Positions 1 to 9,872 are shown, counted from the first letter of the stretch. The stretch: 64,000 nucleotides of DNA from Streptomyces atratus (GCF_900119365.1 NZ_FPJO01000010.1:124001-188000), one strand, 5' to 3'. Numbers and translations: made by a program. Notes: generated from the letters alone by a model not told the origin.

Positions 1-1696
1 TCGGTGCGTACGCCTCGGTGAGCCACAGCTCCTTGTCGCCGCCGTACTCGTCCAGGACCTGGTTCGCCTTGCGCAGTGCGCCGAGGAAGTTCCAGTACGA
101 GCCGGACGAACCCTGCGTCCACTCCTCGGGCGGCGGCGCGAAGTCGGGCGTGAAGTTGCCGCGACCGGGGTGGAAGGCGAAGGCGTCGATGAGGTCCCAG
201 CCGCCCGCGTCATGGAAGTTCTTGGTCCATACGTAGTCCATGCCGCCGAGGCCGGCGTTCATGACCTTCATCCGCGAGCCCGCCGCGTCGAGGCGCGTGG
301 TGACCTGGCGCAGGCCGTCCCGGACGTAGGCGTCGGCGCCGCGGCCCGACATCCAGGGCTGGTTGACCTCGTTGCTCACCTCGAAGTACGCGGCCTCGGC
401 GTCCAGGGCCTTGGCGACATTCGTGTCGGCCCAGGCCGCGATCTGCTCCGGACTTCCGCCCACGGGGATGCCGCTCAGCTCCACGTTGTGCCCGATGCCG
501 TTCGCGTCCAGAGTCGCGATGTCGATGCCCGGGGCACCCGCGTAGGCGATGCGGATCCACTTGATGCCCAGCGTCTTGACCAGCCCGAGTACGTCGTCCT
601 TGCCGGGCTTGAGCAACCAGGGGTAGTTGGCGAGGCCGAACATCGACTCCTTGCCCGCCTTGTACGCGAACTCCGGGAGCACGCTCAGATTCGTGCGGGC
701 CAGCGCCCTGTCACTGCCGCTGACCGCCTCCACCTCGGTGAACACGATGTTCTGCGAGGGCGAGGTCAGGGGAAAGGAGGCGTTCCAGGCGGCGCCCGCC
801 GCGAGGCTCTTGCAGAGCGTTCCACCGGCGATCTTCTTGCCGCCGAAGTCCCGCGCCCACCACGTCAGGGTCACCTTCCTGGCCGCGGCGGAGCCGTTGA
901 CGACCTGCGCCTTGAGCGTCATCGTCTGCCCGGCCGCCTTGTAGAGGTTGAACGGCTGGTCGGTCCACACCTCCACGCCGAGGGGCCTCTTGGCAGCGAT
1001 CGCTCCCGCCCCGCGCGGCCGCAGATCGCCGAGGACCAGATCGGCCTCGGTGACCGCGGTGCTCGCGCCGGTCGAGGTACCGGGGGAATGGATCCATGTG
1101 GCGTTCGTGCTCGCGGGGTTGGTCGACGAGAGGCAGAAGAAGCCCTTCGACCCCGCCCACGTCTCCACGTACGCGCCGCCCGCGTTCACCTCGTACGGAA
1201 TGCCGCCTCGGGCGTCCCGCTCCCAGACGGTCAGCGCTTCGTACGACTCCGCCGCGCTCGCTTCGTACACCGTGCGGGAGAACATGAAGCCGGCCGGGGT
1301 GAGCGTGCTGGAGCCGCCGACCTCCCACTTCATGTGTGCCTTGCGAGGGGTGACGTCGAAGGTGCCGCGCACCGTGACTCCGGACGTGCCGCTCGCCATC
1401 GTGTACGTGACCTGAATCGCGGGCCGCCCGTCGGGGAGCGTGATCCGGGCGGGCGTACCGCCGAAGGTGCGCTGCTGGCCGAGCGCGGTGTCCTTGATCA
1501 TGAAGTGGCTGAGCAGGATGCGGTCGGCGCCCGCACCGTCCTGCACGAGGACGCTGCCGTCGCTGCGGCCGACCAGGGTGATGCCGTCGGCCTCGATGGT
1601 GACCGGATCCGCGGCGTACGCGGGAACGGTCGGCAGCAGCGCGGCGCCGGTGGCGACAGCCGTGCCCTGGATGAATCTGCGGCGGGCGACTGACAT
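1..1696 (-). CDS. Tat-exported glycoside hydrolase (clan A type), C-terminus beyond window
   Basis: This gene runs off the left edge; about 565 residues are visible from the ATG at 1696. The N-terminus has a twin-arginine signal (ARRRFIQG followed by an Ala-rich hydrophobic stretch ending near AYA), so the enzyme should be exported folded. The first half is beta-rich, and the last ~200 residues look like a TIM barrel. Two acidic residues fit clan-A glycosidases: a Glu after Asn in VSNEVNQP near residue 443 (acid/base) and a Glu in LTEAY near residue 561 (nucleophile). Its neighbours are a sugar ABC transporter and a LacI regulator, so it probably cuts a polysaccharide whose sugars that transporter imports. 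The exact GH family and substrate cannot be told from the sequence; a GH39-like enzyme is one option. Confidence 0.75.
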   Translation of the reverse strand, partial: MSVARRRFIQGTAVATGAALLPTVPAYAADPVTIEADGITLVGRSDGSVLVQDGAGADRILLSHFMIKDTALGQQRTFGGTPARITLPDGRPAIQVTYTMASGTSGVTVRGTFDVTPRKAHMKWEVGGSSTLTPAGFMFSRTVYEASAAESYEALTVWERDARGGIPYEVNAGGAYVETWAGSKGFFCLSSTNPASTNATWIHSPGTSTGASTAVTEADLVLGDLRPRGAGAIAAKRPLGVEVWTDQPFNLYKAAGQTMTLKAQVVNGSAAARKVTLTWWARDFGGKKIAGGTLCKSLAAGAAWNASFPLTSPSQNIVFTEVEAVSGSDRALARTNLSVLPEFAYKAGKESMFGLANYPWLLKPGKDDVLGLVKTLGIKWIRIAYAGAPGIDIATLDANGIGHNVELSGIPVGGSPEQIAAWADTNVAKALDAEAAYFEVSNEVNQPWMSGRGADAYVRDGLRQVTTRLDAAGSRMKVMNAGLGGMDYVWTKNFHDAGGWDLIDAFAFHPGRGNFTPDFAPPPEEWTQGSSGSYWNFLGALRKANQVLDEYGGDKELWLTEAYAP

Positions 1697-1799
1697 GGAG
1701 GTGCCCTTCTCTTGGTCGGGGTGTTCCGGATGCTCCGAATGTTCCGGAGCGGAAGGTGTGGTGAGAGATTGAGGGTTCGGCCGCTGGCTCCGGTGGAAC

Positions 1800-2678
1800 T
1801 CAGCCCTTGACTCCGGTGAAGCCGAGCCCGGCGACGATGTACTTCTGGCAGACGACGAAGACGAGCACCGGCGGGGCGACGGCGAGCACCATCGTGGCGA
1901 TCAGCTGGTCCTGCGGAGCCTGCGTGGCGAGCTGGGAGAGCGCGACGCTGATCGGCTGCTTCTCGGGATCGGTGATGGCCACCAGCGGCCAGATGAAGTC
2001 CTTCCAGGAGTGCATCACCGCGAGCAGACTGATCACGGCGAGCACTGGCCTGCTCATGGGCAGCACGATCTTGGTGAGCAGTTGCCAGGTACTCGCCCCG
2101 TCGACCCGCGCCGCGTCGAACAGCTCCTTCGGCAGGGCGTCGAAGAACTGCTTGGCGAGCAGCACCGTGAAGGCGTTCGTGCCGGCCGGCAGCCAGATCG
2201 CCCAGTAGGTGTCGCCCAGGTTGAGGTGGAGGAACGGCACATCGATCACGGTCATGAAGAGGCTGACCATGTTCACCGTGTACGGCACGAACATCGTGGC
2301 GAGGATCGCCCCGTAGACGACCTTGCCGAACTTCGGCCTGAGTACCGAGAGGGCGAAGCCCGCCGTGGCCGAGACGAAGAGCTGCACGAACCACGATCCG
2401 CCGACCACCAGGAAGGTGTTCATCAGATAGCGGCCGACACTCAGATCGGTGTACGCCGTCGAGAAGTTGCCCAGGGCCGGCCGGTCCGGCCAGAGAGCCA
2501 GGGGCTGAGTGGTGAGCTCGGTGGGCGGTGAGACCGCGCCCTTGACCATCCAGTACAGCGGTCCGATGCCGATGAGCAGCAGCAGGATCAGGGTGAACAC
2601 CTGGATGGAGCGCACTGCGGCGCGCACACCGGGCCGCTGGCGATCGCTGGTGGAGACGAAGGTGGTGAGCGTGGTCAT
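1800..2678 (-). CDS. Carbohydrate ABC transporter permease, MalG type
   Basis: This 292-residue inner-membrane protein has about six hydrophobic segments. It carries the EAA loop of sugar permeases (FDAARVDGAS, followed by a Leu-Pro turn) that contacts the ATPase. Length and C-terminal position of the loop fit the MalG/CUT1 group. The ATG overlaps the stop of the MalF-type gene by 4 bp (ATGA), so the pair is translationally coupled. No ATPase gene is next to it; CUT1 systems in Streptomyces often share the MsiK ATPase encoded elsewhere, which is family knowledge and not visible here. Confidence 0.93.
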   Translation of the reverse strand: MTTLTTFVSTSDRQRPGVRAAVRSIQVFTLILLLLIGIGPLYWMVKGAVSPPTELTTQPLALWPDRPALGNFSTAYTDLSVGRYLMNTFLVVGGSWFVQLFVSATAGFALSVLRPKFGKVVYGAILATMFVPYTVNMVSLFMTVIDVPFLHLNLGDTYWAIWLPAGTNAFTVLLAKQFFDALPKELFDAARVDGASTWQLLTKIVLPMSRPVLAVISLLAVMHSWKDFIWPLVAITDPEKQPISVALSQLATQAPQDQLIATMVLAVAPPVLVFVVCQKYIVAGLGFTGVKG

Positions 2679-3625
2679 GACGTGCTCCAGCTGCGGGTGG
2701 CCCGCAGATACACCGCGGAGAGCAGGGCGAGGGTGAGCACCATCAGGAAGGAGAGCGCGGCGGCCTGGCCGTACTCGCCGTCCTGGAAGGCGTACCGGAA
2801 GATCAGCAGCAGGACCGTGAGGGTGGAGTTCTCGGGTCCGCCGCCGGTGAAGACGTACGGCTCGGTGAAGACCTGGACCGTGTTGATCAGCTGGACGAGC
2901 AGCAACAGACCTATGACAGACCTGAGTTGGGGCAGCATCACATGCCAGATCCGCCGCCAGATCCCGGCGCCGTCCACCTCGGCGGCCTCATAGAGTTCGC
3001 CGGGGATGCCGACCATCGCCGCGAGGTAGATGAGGACGGCACCGCCCATGCCCGCCCAGGTGGCCTCCAGGACCAGCGAGAGCATGGCGCTGTCGGAGGA
3101 CTCCAGCCACGAGTACGGACCGAGCCCGACCTTGCCGAGAACGTTGTTGAAGAGCCCGCTCCCGGGATCGTAGAACCACTTCCAGAGCAGGATCGCCACC
3201 ACCGGCGGGATGACCACCGGAAGATACACCAGGAAGCGGTAGACGCCCGCGCCGCGCCGTACCGTCGACATGATCGCGGCCAGGACCAGCGGCGCCGGGA
3301 AGCCGATCAGCAGGCCGAGGCCCACGAAGAACAGGGTGTTCCCGACGGCGGTGCCGAGCAGCGGATCGTCGAACAGCGTACGGAAGTTGTCCAGGCCGAC
3401 CCAGACCGCGGGCTCGACCAGGTTGGTCTTCTGGAAGCTGATCAGCAGGCTGCGCACGATCGGCCACCAGGCGAAGAGCCCGAAGACCAGCAGCGCGGGA
3501 ACGAGGAACAGCCAGGCCGTGAGCTGTTTGCGGGCGCCGGTGCCACGCCGCCGCTGCGGCAGAGTCGGCGGCACGGGCTCCTTGGACACAGCGGCCGGGC
3601 GCCGGGACGGAGTGAGCAGGGCCAT
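2675..3625 (-). CDS. Carbohydrate ABC transporter permease, MalF type
   Basis: The protein has about 316 residues when started at the ATG at 3625, just after the stop of the binding-protein gene. An upstream in-frame start at 3661 would overlap that gene and is less likely. It has a basic cytoplasmic N-terminus, six predicted membrane spans and the EAA motif (YEAAEVDGAG). It pairs with the MalG-type permease to form the membrane channel of a CUT1 importer. The order binding protein, MalF, MalG is the usual operon layout. Confidence 0.92.
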   Translation of the reverse strand: MALLTPSRRPAAVSKEPVPPTLPQRRRGTGARKQLTAWLFLVPALLVFGLFAWWPIVRSLLISFQKTNLVEPAVWVGLDNFRTLFDDPLLGTAVGNTLFFVGLGLLIGFPAPLVLAAIMSTVRRGAGVYRFLVYLPVVIPPVVAILLWKWFYDPGSGLFNNVLGKVGLGPYSWLESSDSAMLSLVLEATWAGMGGAVLIYLAAMVGIPGELYEAAEVDGAGIWRRIWHVMLPQLRSVIGLLLLVQLINTVQVFTEPYVFTGGGPENSTLTVLLLIFRYAFQDGEYGQAAALSFLMVLTLALLSAVYLRATRSWSTS

Positions 3626-3632
3626 GGGCCGG

Positions 3633-5012
3633 CTACTTCTGGTCCGCGGCGAGCTTGGCATTGACGTCCTTCTCGGCCGAGGCCAGCAGGGAGTCGATGT
3701 CGGCGTCGCGCTTGGTGAGCACAGCCTGGACCACCGGGTCGAGCGCGGTGTACAGCTTCTGCGCCTGGAACGGCGGCTCCGGCTTCAGTTTCAGCGTGGA
3801 GAGGCCGTCGATGTACGGCTTGAAGTTCCGCAGTTTCACATTGACGTACGGCTTGATCGCGGCGTCGATCTCGGTCTGCCGCTTCTTGTCGAAGACCGGC
3901 AGCGTCGGCACGCCCACCGCGGACTTCGGGTCGGCAGAGAGCGCCTTGGCCTGCTCGGCGGCCATGTCGGTGCTGTACTGCGGCTTGGCGTAGGCGAAGG
4001 TCAGCCACTCGACGGCGGCCGCCGCATGCTTCTTGTCGGCGGACTTCGGGACCATGTAGATGTCGCCGCCGGTGAGTGTCGCGTCGCCGCCGGACTGCGG
4101 CATCGGGGCCACTCCGAAGGCGTCGGTGTTCTCCATGCCGAACTGCATCTTCGCCAGTCGGTACGTCCCCGGGCTGCCCATGAACATGCCGACCTGCCCG
4201 GCCGCGAACTGCTTGATCACGTCGTTCTGATTGTTGAGCAGGGTCTTGCCGAGCGAATCGTCCTTCCAGCGCATGTCCTTGAGCAGCCGCAACCCCTTCT
4301 TCGTCGGCTCCCCGGTGAGCGTGGCGGTGTACTTGCCACCCTGCTCCTTCTCCAGCTCGCCACCGAAGGCGTACGACAGCATCGTCAGCTGCCAGCCGCC
4401 CTGGTTGTCCTTGGACTCGTGGACGAATCCCGCCTTGCCGGTACTGTCGCTGATCCTCTTGGCGGCGGTACGGACCTCCTCCCAGGTGGTCGGCGGTCTG
4501 TCGGGGTCCAGGCCGGCCTTCTCGAAGAGCTCGCGGTTGTAGACCAGGCCCTGGGCGTACGGATTCTGCGGTACGCCGTACACGTCGCCGGCGCTGTCGG
4601 TCAGCGGCTGGAGGACCTGAGGGTTGAACTCCTTGAAGTGCTCCCACTCCTTGAGCTGCCCGGTGATCGGCTGAACCTGCTTCTGCTGGATGAGCCGCTG
4701 AGGCTCGGTCAGCGGCACCTTGATGACGTCCTCGACATTGCCGCCGGACAGCTTCGCGGAGAACGTCAGCGGGTCGAAGACCGTGGTCGAACCCTTGACC
4801 TTGATGCCCGGGTTGGCCTTCTCGAAGTCGGCCACCTGCTTCTTGAACAGGGCGACCCCCGGCTTGTCGGTGGCCGGCGGCATGCCCTGCACCCGCAGCA
4901 CGAGATCGCCGTCCCCGCCGGCGCTGCTCGGGGTGAGGGAGGAACAGCCCGCGAGGGTCGCGGTCAGCGCCATGCAGCCAAGTATGGCCGCACAGCGGGA
5001 GTTTCTGGGCAT
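3633..5012 (-). CDS. Extracellular sugar-binding lipoprotein of the ABC importer
   Basis: This 459-residue protein has a signal peptide ending in a lipobox (TLAGC, Cys near residue 23), so it is anchored to the outer face of the membrane. The rest looks like a family 1 solute-binding protein, with an early 'ANPGIKV' strand and a two-lobe length. It delivers sugar or oligosaccharide to the two downstream permeases. It is the first gene of the transporter operon and lies 75 bp downstream of the LacI-type gene on the same strand. The ligand is unknown; the linked galactonate-dehydratase-like enzyme hints at a galactose- or uronate-type sugar. Confidence 0.93.
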   Translation of the reverse strand: MPRNSRCAAILGCMALTATLAGCSSLTPSSAGGDGDLVLRVQGMPPATDKPGVALFKKQVADFEKANPGIKVKGSTTVFDPLTFSAKLSGGNVEDVIKVPLTEPQRLIQQKQVQPITGQLKEWEHFKEFNPQVLQPLTDSAGDVYGVPQNPYAQGLVYNRELFEKAGLDPDRPPTTWEEVRTAAKRISDSTGKAGFVHESKDNQGGWQLTMLSYAFGGELEKEQGGKYTATLTGEPTKKGLRLLKDMRWKDDSLGKTLLNNQNDVIKQFAAGQVGMFMGSPGTYRLAKMQFGMENTDAFGVAPMPQSGGDATLTGGDIYMVPKSADKKHAAAAVEWLTFAYAKPQYSTDMAAEQAKALSADPKSAVGVPTLPVFDKKRQTEIDAAIKPYVNVKLRNFKPYIDGLSTLKLKPEPPFQAQKLYTALDPVVQAVLTKRDADIDSLLASAEKDVNAKLAADQK

Positions 5013-5087
5013 AACGGCTCCAAGAAGGGCAGGAGTGGGCTCGGTGCGGTGTGGTGCTTTGCTCGTTGTGGTGGTGTGCGCCGTGGA

Positions 5088-6089
5088 TCAGTGGGCGGGT
5101 GCGGGGCCCGTCGAGGCGCGGGGGATCAGGCGGGAGCCGATCTCCACGAAGGGGGAAGTGACTTCAAGTCCTTGTCCAGTACGTCCTGTTGTGCTCGCGA
5201 TCGTCTCGATCAGGAGGTCCCCGGCCCGCGTGGCGATCTCTTCGGGGTCGATCCTGATCGTGGTGAGGCTGGGGGTGGAGACGGAGGCGAGCAGCGTGTC
5301 GTCGATGCCGATGACGCTGACGTCGCGCGGCACGCTCATGCCGAGGTTGGCCATCTGGTGCAGCACGCCGAGGGCGACCAGGTCGTTGTGGGCGATCACG
5401 GCCGTCGCATCGTGGGCGGCGACGAGGGTGGCGGCGTGCACGCCCGTCTCGAACCGCGGCTCGTACGGGCCGAGCTCGGACAGGGAGAGGTCGAGCGCTT
5501 CGAAGGACTCCTGGATGGATTTCCCGCGGCTCAGCTCGGCGCGGGACGCGTTGATGAAGACGCAGCGCCGATGACCGTACGCCTTCAACTGCTCGGCGGC
5601 CTGAGCGATGCCGGCGGACAGTGAGATCCGGACCTCGGGGATGCCCGGCACGTGACGGTTCACCACCACCAGCGGCATCCGGCCCGCGAGTTCATGGAGC
5701 CGGTCCTCGGTGAGGGTGGAGGCCCACAGGATCAGGCCGTCGACCCGCTTCGATACGGCCGCGATGGCGGCCAGCTCGTCCGCCTCGCGCTCGTCGCTGT
5801 CGGCGACCAGGACCGTGTAGCCCAGGTGCCGGGCGCGGGCCTGCATCGCCTTGATGATCGGCGGGAAGAACGGGTTGGCGATGTCCGGGACGATCAGGCC
5901 GAGCGTTCCGGTGCCGCCGCCGCGCAGTGAACGGGCCGCCGGGTTGGGGGAGTAGCCGAGCTTGGCCGCGGCGTCGAGGATGCGCTGCCGTGTCGTCGGC
6001 TGCACCTGGTCGGGTGCGGTGAACGCACGGGACACCGTCGACACCGAGACACCCGCGGCGCTCGCCACCTCCCGGATCGTGACTGCCAC
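5088..6089 (-). CDS. LacI-family transcriptional repressor
   Basis: The protein has 333 residues. Residues 1-50 form the LacI helix-turn-helix (TIREVASAAGVSVSTVSRAF) and hinge, and the rest is a periplasmic-binding-like sensor domain. The GTG at 6089 is preceded by GGAGG at a good distance. It probably represses the transporter operon and the divergent dehydratase gene until a sugar or pathway intermediate binds. GAACGTT half-sites in the 235-bp divergent promoter are candidate operators. The effector is not identifiable. Confidence 0.93.
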   Translation of the reverse strand: MAVTIREVASAAGVSVSTVSRAFTAPDQVQPTTRQRILDAAAKLGYSPNPAARSLRGGGTGTLGLIVPDIANPFFPPIIKAMQARARHLGYTVLVADSDEREADELAAIAAVSKRVDGLILWASTLTEDRLHELAGRMPLVVVNRHVPGIPEVRISLSAGIAQAAEQLKAYGHRRCVFINASRAELSRGKSIQESFEALDLSLSELGPYEPRFETGVHAATLVAAHDATAVIAHNDLVALGVLHQMANLGMSVPRDVSVIGIDDTLLASVSTPSLTTIRIDPEEIATRAGDLLIETIASTTGRTGQGLEVTSPFVEIGSRLIPRASTGPAPAH

Positions 6090-6168
6090 GGACGGCCTCC
6101 TCGTCGTCTTGAGCCGGGGACCCCCGGTCGTCTCGCAGCTGGATCCTGCGAATGCGGTTGATGTTTGC

Positions 6169-6312
6169 GAACGTTCCCAGGGCGTGTCAAGACGTGTGTC
6201 AGGACTATTTCATCGAGGAAAACCTTCTGGATGCACGGGTCTTGCGCTTCCGCTCGACTGCCGCTGATGATGTGCTCGCAAGAACGGCACTGAAATCGCG
6301 GGAACGTTTTCA
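6169..6312. promoter_or_regulatory. Candidate LacI-family operators in divergent promoter
   Basis: Two related sites are visible between the LacI gene and the dehydratase gene. One is the perfect palindrome GAACGTTC at 6169-6176. The other is GAACGTTTTC at 6302-6311, lying inside an imperfect inverted repeat (TGAAA at 6291-6295, TTTTCA at 6307-6312). LacI-family sites usually have a central CG in a short palindrome, which both copies have. The second copy lies just before the ribosome-binding site GAGGAG of the dehydratase gene, where a bound repressor would block transcription. This is inferred from sequence only. Confidence 0.45.
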
Positions 6313-6324
6313 TAGAGGAGTGGA

Positions 6325-7467
6325 ATGAAGATCACCGGCCTGGAAGTGCTGACTCTCCCCGACCACGGCGACAGCATGATGCTGGTCGTGGTCGACACCG
6401 ACGAGGGCATCCACGGCCTGGGCGAGGTCGGCATCAGGTCGCGCCAACGGGCGGTCGCGGGCGGTCTCGAGCACCTCGCGGAGCTGATCGTCGGCGAGGA
6501 CCCGCGACGGATCGAGCACCTCTGGCAGGTGATGTTCCGGCGCGGGTTCTTCCCCGCCGACCGCATACTCGGCGCCGCCATCGCCGCGGTGGACGTGGCC
6601 CTCTGGGACATCCGCGGCAAGGCGCTCGGCGTACCGGTGCATGAGCTCCTCGGCGGCCGGGTGCGTGATCACGTATCCGCCTATGTGCATGTCGGCGACG
6701 GCTACGACGACCGCGCGTGGTTCCTGGACCGCTGCCGCGACCTCGTCGCGCAGGGCTGGCGTCATCTGCGGTTCGCCTCGCCGCACGACGCCGACGGCAC
6801 GCTCGACGCGCGCCGCTGCCTGCGCGGCTCGGTCGACCTCTTCCACCAGGTGCGGGACGCGGTCGGCGACGAGGTGGAGCTGATCCTCGACGTCCACACG
6901 CGCCTGGATCCCCCGGAGGCGCTGACCCTGTGCCGGGAGATCGAGGCGGCCCGCCCGTTCTTCGTCGAGGACCCACTGCGCTGTGAGAACCCGGACAGCT
7001 ACCGCATGCTGCGGGCCCGCACCGGCGTACCGCTGGCCGCAGGTGAGCAGTACGGCTCCAAATGGGAGTTCAGGACACTCATCGAGGACGACCTCATCGA
7101 TTACGCGCGCGTGGACGTCGGGGTTGCCGCGGGCCTGACCGAGGCGAAGAAGATCGCGGCGATGGCGGAGACCCACCACATCAAGCTCGCCACCCACAAC
7201 CCGCTCGGCCCGGTCACCGCCGCCTCCTCGCTCCAACTCAACCTGGCCTGCCCCAATGTGGCGATCCAGGAGCACCAGACCGACCCCGAGCCTGCCATCG
7301 CCGCACTCTTCACCGCGCGGCCGACGATCCTGCCGGGGCGGGTGGAGCTGAGCGAACTGCCCGGCATCGGCGTCGACATCGACCGGGAGGCGGCGCGCCG
7401 GTACCAGGCCGCGGCCGCCGAGCGCCCACACCTGCGCACGGTGGACGGGGCGTTCACCAACTGGTAG
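6325..7467 (+). CDS. Enolase-superfamily sugar acid dehydratase, D-galactonate dehydratase-like
   Basis: The protein has 380 residues and belongs to the mandelate racemase/muconate lactonizing group. Likely metal ligands are D189, E215 and E241, with H191 (D-x-H) and H291 (HNPLGP) as acid/base residues. The D-x-H pair and the region GEQYGSKWEF to LTEAKKIAAMAE resemble D-galactonate dehydratase (DgoD). Such enzymes remove water from a sugar acid to give a 2-keto-3-deoxy acid. GAGGAG sits just upstream of the ATG. It diverges from the LacI gene and sugar importer, so it probably acts on the imported sugar after oxidation. The exact sugar acid is uncertain. Confidence 0.82.
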   Translation: MKITGLEVLTLPDHGDSMMLVVVDTDEGIHGLGEVGIRSRQRAVAGGLEHLAELIVGEDPRRIEHLWQVMFRRGFFPADRILGAAIAAVDVALWDIRGKALGVPVHELLGGRVRDHVSAYVHVGDGYDDRAWFLDRCRDLVAQGWRHLRFASPHDADGTLDARRCLRGSVDLFHQVRDAVGDEVELILDVHTRLDPPEALTLCREIEAARPFFVEDPLRCENPDSYRMLRARTGVPLAAGEQYGSKWEFRTLIEDDLIDYARVDVGVAAGLTEAKKIAAMAETHHIKLATHNPLGPVTAASSLQLNLACPNVAIQEHQTDPEPAIAALFTARPTILPGRVELSELPGIGVDIDREAARRYQAAAAERPHLRTVDGAFTNW

Positions 7468-7707
7468 CCGGGCAGGGCCGGTCGGCCGCGCGGGCCCGCC
7501 CCCGCGGAATCGACGGCGTACAACCCCTGTGTCCCATCCGGTACCGAACAGGACGCCGGACAGGGAGCGGGCCTCTTCCGGGCCACTGGCCGGGAAGCCG
7601 CACACCAGGACAACGGGACATTCGCATCACCGTCCCGGCGGGCCCACGGCCCGCGTCCGCACCCTGAGCACGAATTTCCGATTCCAGGAAGTGAGGCGAG
7701 TTCCGTC

Positions 7708-9858
7708 GTGTCGTTCAGAGGAGCCGCGAGGCCGGTCCGACTGGGCCTTGTCGGCATAGCGTTCATGGGCGTGCTGGTCGGCGCGTCGGCGACGCCGGCC
7801 GGTAGCCAGGAACGCGAGAAGCTGCAGGTGACAGCCGTGTCGTCGCGGCCCGGCGTGGTGTCGGGAGACGACGCCCTGATACGTGTCGAGGTGCCCGCCT
7901 CCATAGCGGCCGACAAGGTCCGGGTCGAGGTGGACGGCCGGGACGTGACCTCGAGCTTCCGGCCCTCCGGCGACAACGCGCTGATGGGCGTGGTGAAGGA
8001 GCTGGCCAAGGGCGACAACAGGCTCACGGCCAGGGCTCAGGGCGCGGACACCGGACAGCTGACCCTGAAGAACCACCCCATCACGGGGCCGGTGTTCTCC
8101 GGGCCGCACGAGCAGCCGTTCGTCTGTGACACCGCCGAGTTCAAGACGGTCACCGGCGGCACTCTCGGGCAGCCGATCGACAAGGACTGCTCGGTCAAGA
8201 CCCGGGTCGATTACATGTATCGCACCACGGCCGGCAAGTTCGTTCCGTTGCCCGACGAGAACGTCCGTCCCGCCGACCTGGCGACCGCCACGACGAGCGC
8301 GGGCACGAAGGTGCCGTACATCGTCCGCGTCGAGACCGGCACCATCAACCGCGGCATCTACGAGACGGCTGTCCTGCACGACCCGATGTCCGGCACCCCC
8401 GACCCGCTGCAGCGTGGGCCGGGCTGGAACGGGCGCCTCGTGTACGGCTTCGGTGGGGGCTGCAACGGCGGCTGGTACGTCCAGGGCCGCAACACCGTCG
8501 GGATCATGAACGACACGTATCTGAGCAAGGGATACGGCGTCGCATCGTCCACGCTGAACGTCTTCGGAAACAACTGCAACGACCTGCTGGCCGCCGAGAC
8601 CATGAGCATGGTCAAGGAACGCTTCGTGGAGACGTACGGCGACCCGGCCTTCACCATCGGAAACGGCTGCTCCGGCGGCTCGTACCAGACCCACCAGATC
8701 GCCGACAACTACCCGGGTCTGCTGGACGGCATCCTCTCCGGCTGCAGCTTCCCCGACGTCGGCTTCGGGACGATTCAGACGCTCAGCGACGCCCAGCTCC
8801 TGAACCACTACTTCAAGGATGTCGCGCCGGACGCGTTCACCAAGGAGCAGCAGAGGGCGGTCTCCGGTTTCGGCAAGTGGGAGAGCATCGGCAGCCTGGC
8901 CCGCGCAGGCGGCCGTATCGACCCTACGGTGTTCTGCCCGTCCCAGCTGCCCGAGGGACAGCGCTACGACCCCGACACCAACCCGGACGGTGCCCGCTGT
9001 GACGTCTACAGCCACACCGTGAACGTCTACGGCGAGGTACCGGAGACCGGAAAGGCGCGCAGGCCGCTCGACAACACGGGGATCCAGTACGGACTTGAGG
9101 CCCTGAACAAGGGGACCATCGGCATGGACCAGTTCATCGACCTGAACCGGCGCATCGGTGGCCTCGACGACGACGCCAAGCCCGCCGCGGAGCGCACCGT
9201 CGCCGACCTCAAGGCGGTACGGACGGCCTACCGCACGGGCCGCATGCTGAACGGCGGTGCCGGCCTCGCCGACGTTCCGATCATCGACTACCGTGACTAC
9301 ACGGACGACGCGTCGGCCGGTGATATGCACATGCGGTTCCACTCCTTCTCCACCCGGGCGCGCTTGGACAAGGCCAACGGCACCCATGCCAACCAGGTCA
9401 TGCTCACCCGTTCCAACGGGCACGGATTCACTCTCGCCGGGATGCTGTCCGACATGGACCAGTGGCTCACCGGCATCAAGGGAGACTCCGGCAACGACGC
9501 CCCCATCGAGAAGATCGTCCGCCACCGGCCGCAGGGTCTCACGGACGCCTGCTGGACCCGTGGCATCGGTGCGAAGAAGATCGCGGAGCCCCAGGTCGAG
9601 GGCATCGGCAACACCGAGTGCAACACCCTCTACCCGGTGTGGACATCGCCGCGGATGGTCGCCGGAGCCGATGTGGCCAACGACATCGTCAAGTGCCGCA
9701 AGCGTCCCGTTGTCCGCTCCGACTACCGAGTGCCGGTGACCGACGGTCAGTTCGAGGATCTGCAGGCGATCTTCCGGACCGGTGTCTGCGACTGGTCCAG
9801 GCCCGGGGCGGGTCAGCAGGACCTCGCCGGTACATGGCTCTCCTTCGACCGGAAGTGA
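7708..9858 (+). CDS. Secreted alpha/beta-hydrolase-like protein (DUF6351-like)
   Basis: This is a 716-residue protein with an N-terminal signal peptide (basic start, hydrophobic core, Ala-rich cleavage region near residue 34). An Ig-like region follows, then a large domain containing NGCSGGS, a nucleophile-elbow motif with the candidate catalytic Ser near residue 322. Several Cys pairs suit an extracellular protein. It resembles the actinobacterial family I know as DUF6351; the family name is from memory and the substrate is unknown. GTG is the start, with AGTGAGG upstream. It is a single gene, apparently unrelated to the sugar locus beside it. Confidence 0.65.
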   Translation: MSFRGAARPVRLGLVGIAFMGVLVGASATPAGSQEREKLQVTAVSSRPGVVSGDDALIRVEVPASIAADKVRVEVDGRDVTSSFRPSGDNALMGVVKELAKGDNRLTARAQGADTGQLTLKNHPITGPVFSGPHEQPFVCDTAEFKTVTGGTLGQPIDKDCSVKTRVDYMYRTTAGKFVPLPDENVRPADLATATTSAGTKVPYIVRVETGTINRGIYETAVLHDPMSGTPDPLQRGPGWNGRLVYGFGGGCNGGWYVQGRNTVGIMNDTYLSKGYGVASSTLNVFGNNCNDLLAAETMSMVKERFVETYGDPAFTIGNGCSGGSYQTHQIADNYPGLLDGILSGCSFPDVGFGTIQTLSDAQLLNHYFKDVAPDAFTKEQQRAVSGFGKWESIGSLARAGGRIDPTVFCPSQLPEGQRYDPDTNPDGARCDVYSHTVNVYGEVPETGKARRPLDNTGIQYGLEALNKGTIGMDQFIDLNRRIGGLDDDAKPAAERTVADLKAVRTAYRTGRMLNGGAGLADVPIIDYRDYTDDASAGDMHMRFHSFSTRARLDKANGTHANQVMLTRSNGHGFTLAGMLSDMDQWLTGIKGDSGNDAPIEKIVRHRPQGLTDACWTRGIGAKKIAEPQVEGIGNTECNTLYPVWTSPRMVAGADVANDIVKCRKRPVVRSDYRVPVTDGQFEDLQAIFRTGVCDWSRPGAGQQDLAGTWLSFDRK

Positions 9859-9872
9859 CAGGAGCGCGGCAC

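Noticed and set aside
3270..5624. A 784-codon open frame on the plus strand across the binding-protein and regulator genes
   Set aside because: It is the antisense shadow of genes with clear family motifs. Its Arg/Gly/His-rich product has no domain, as is usual for high-GC opposite frames.
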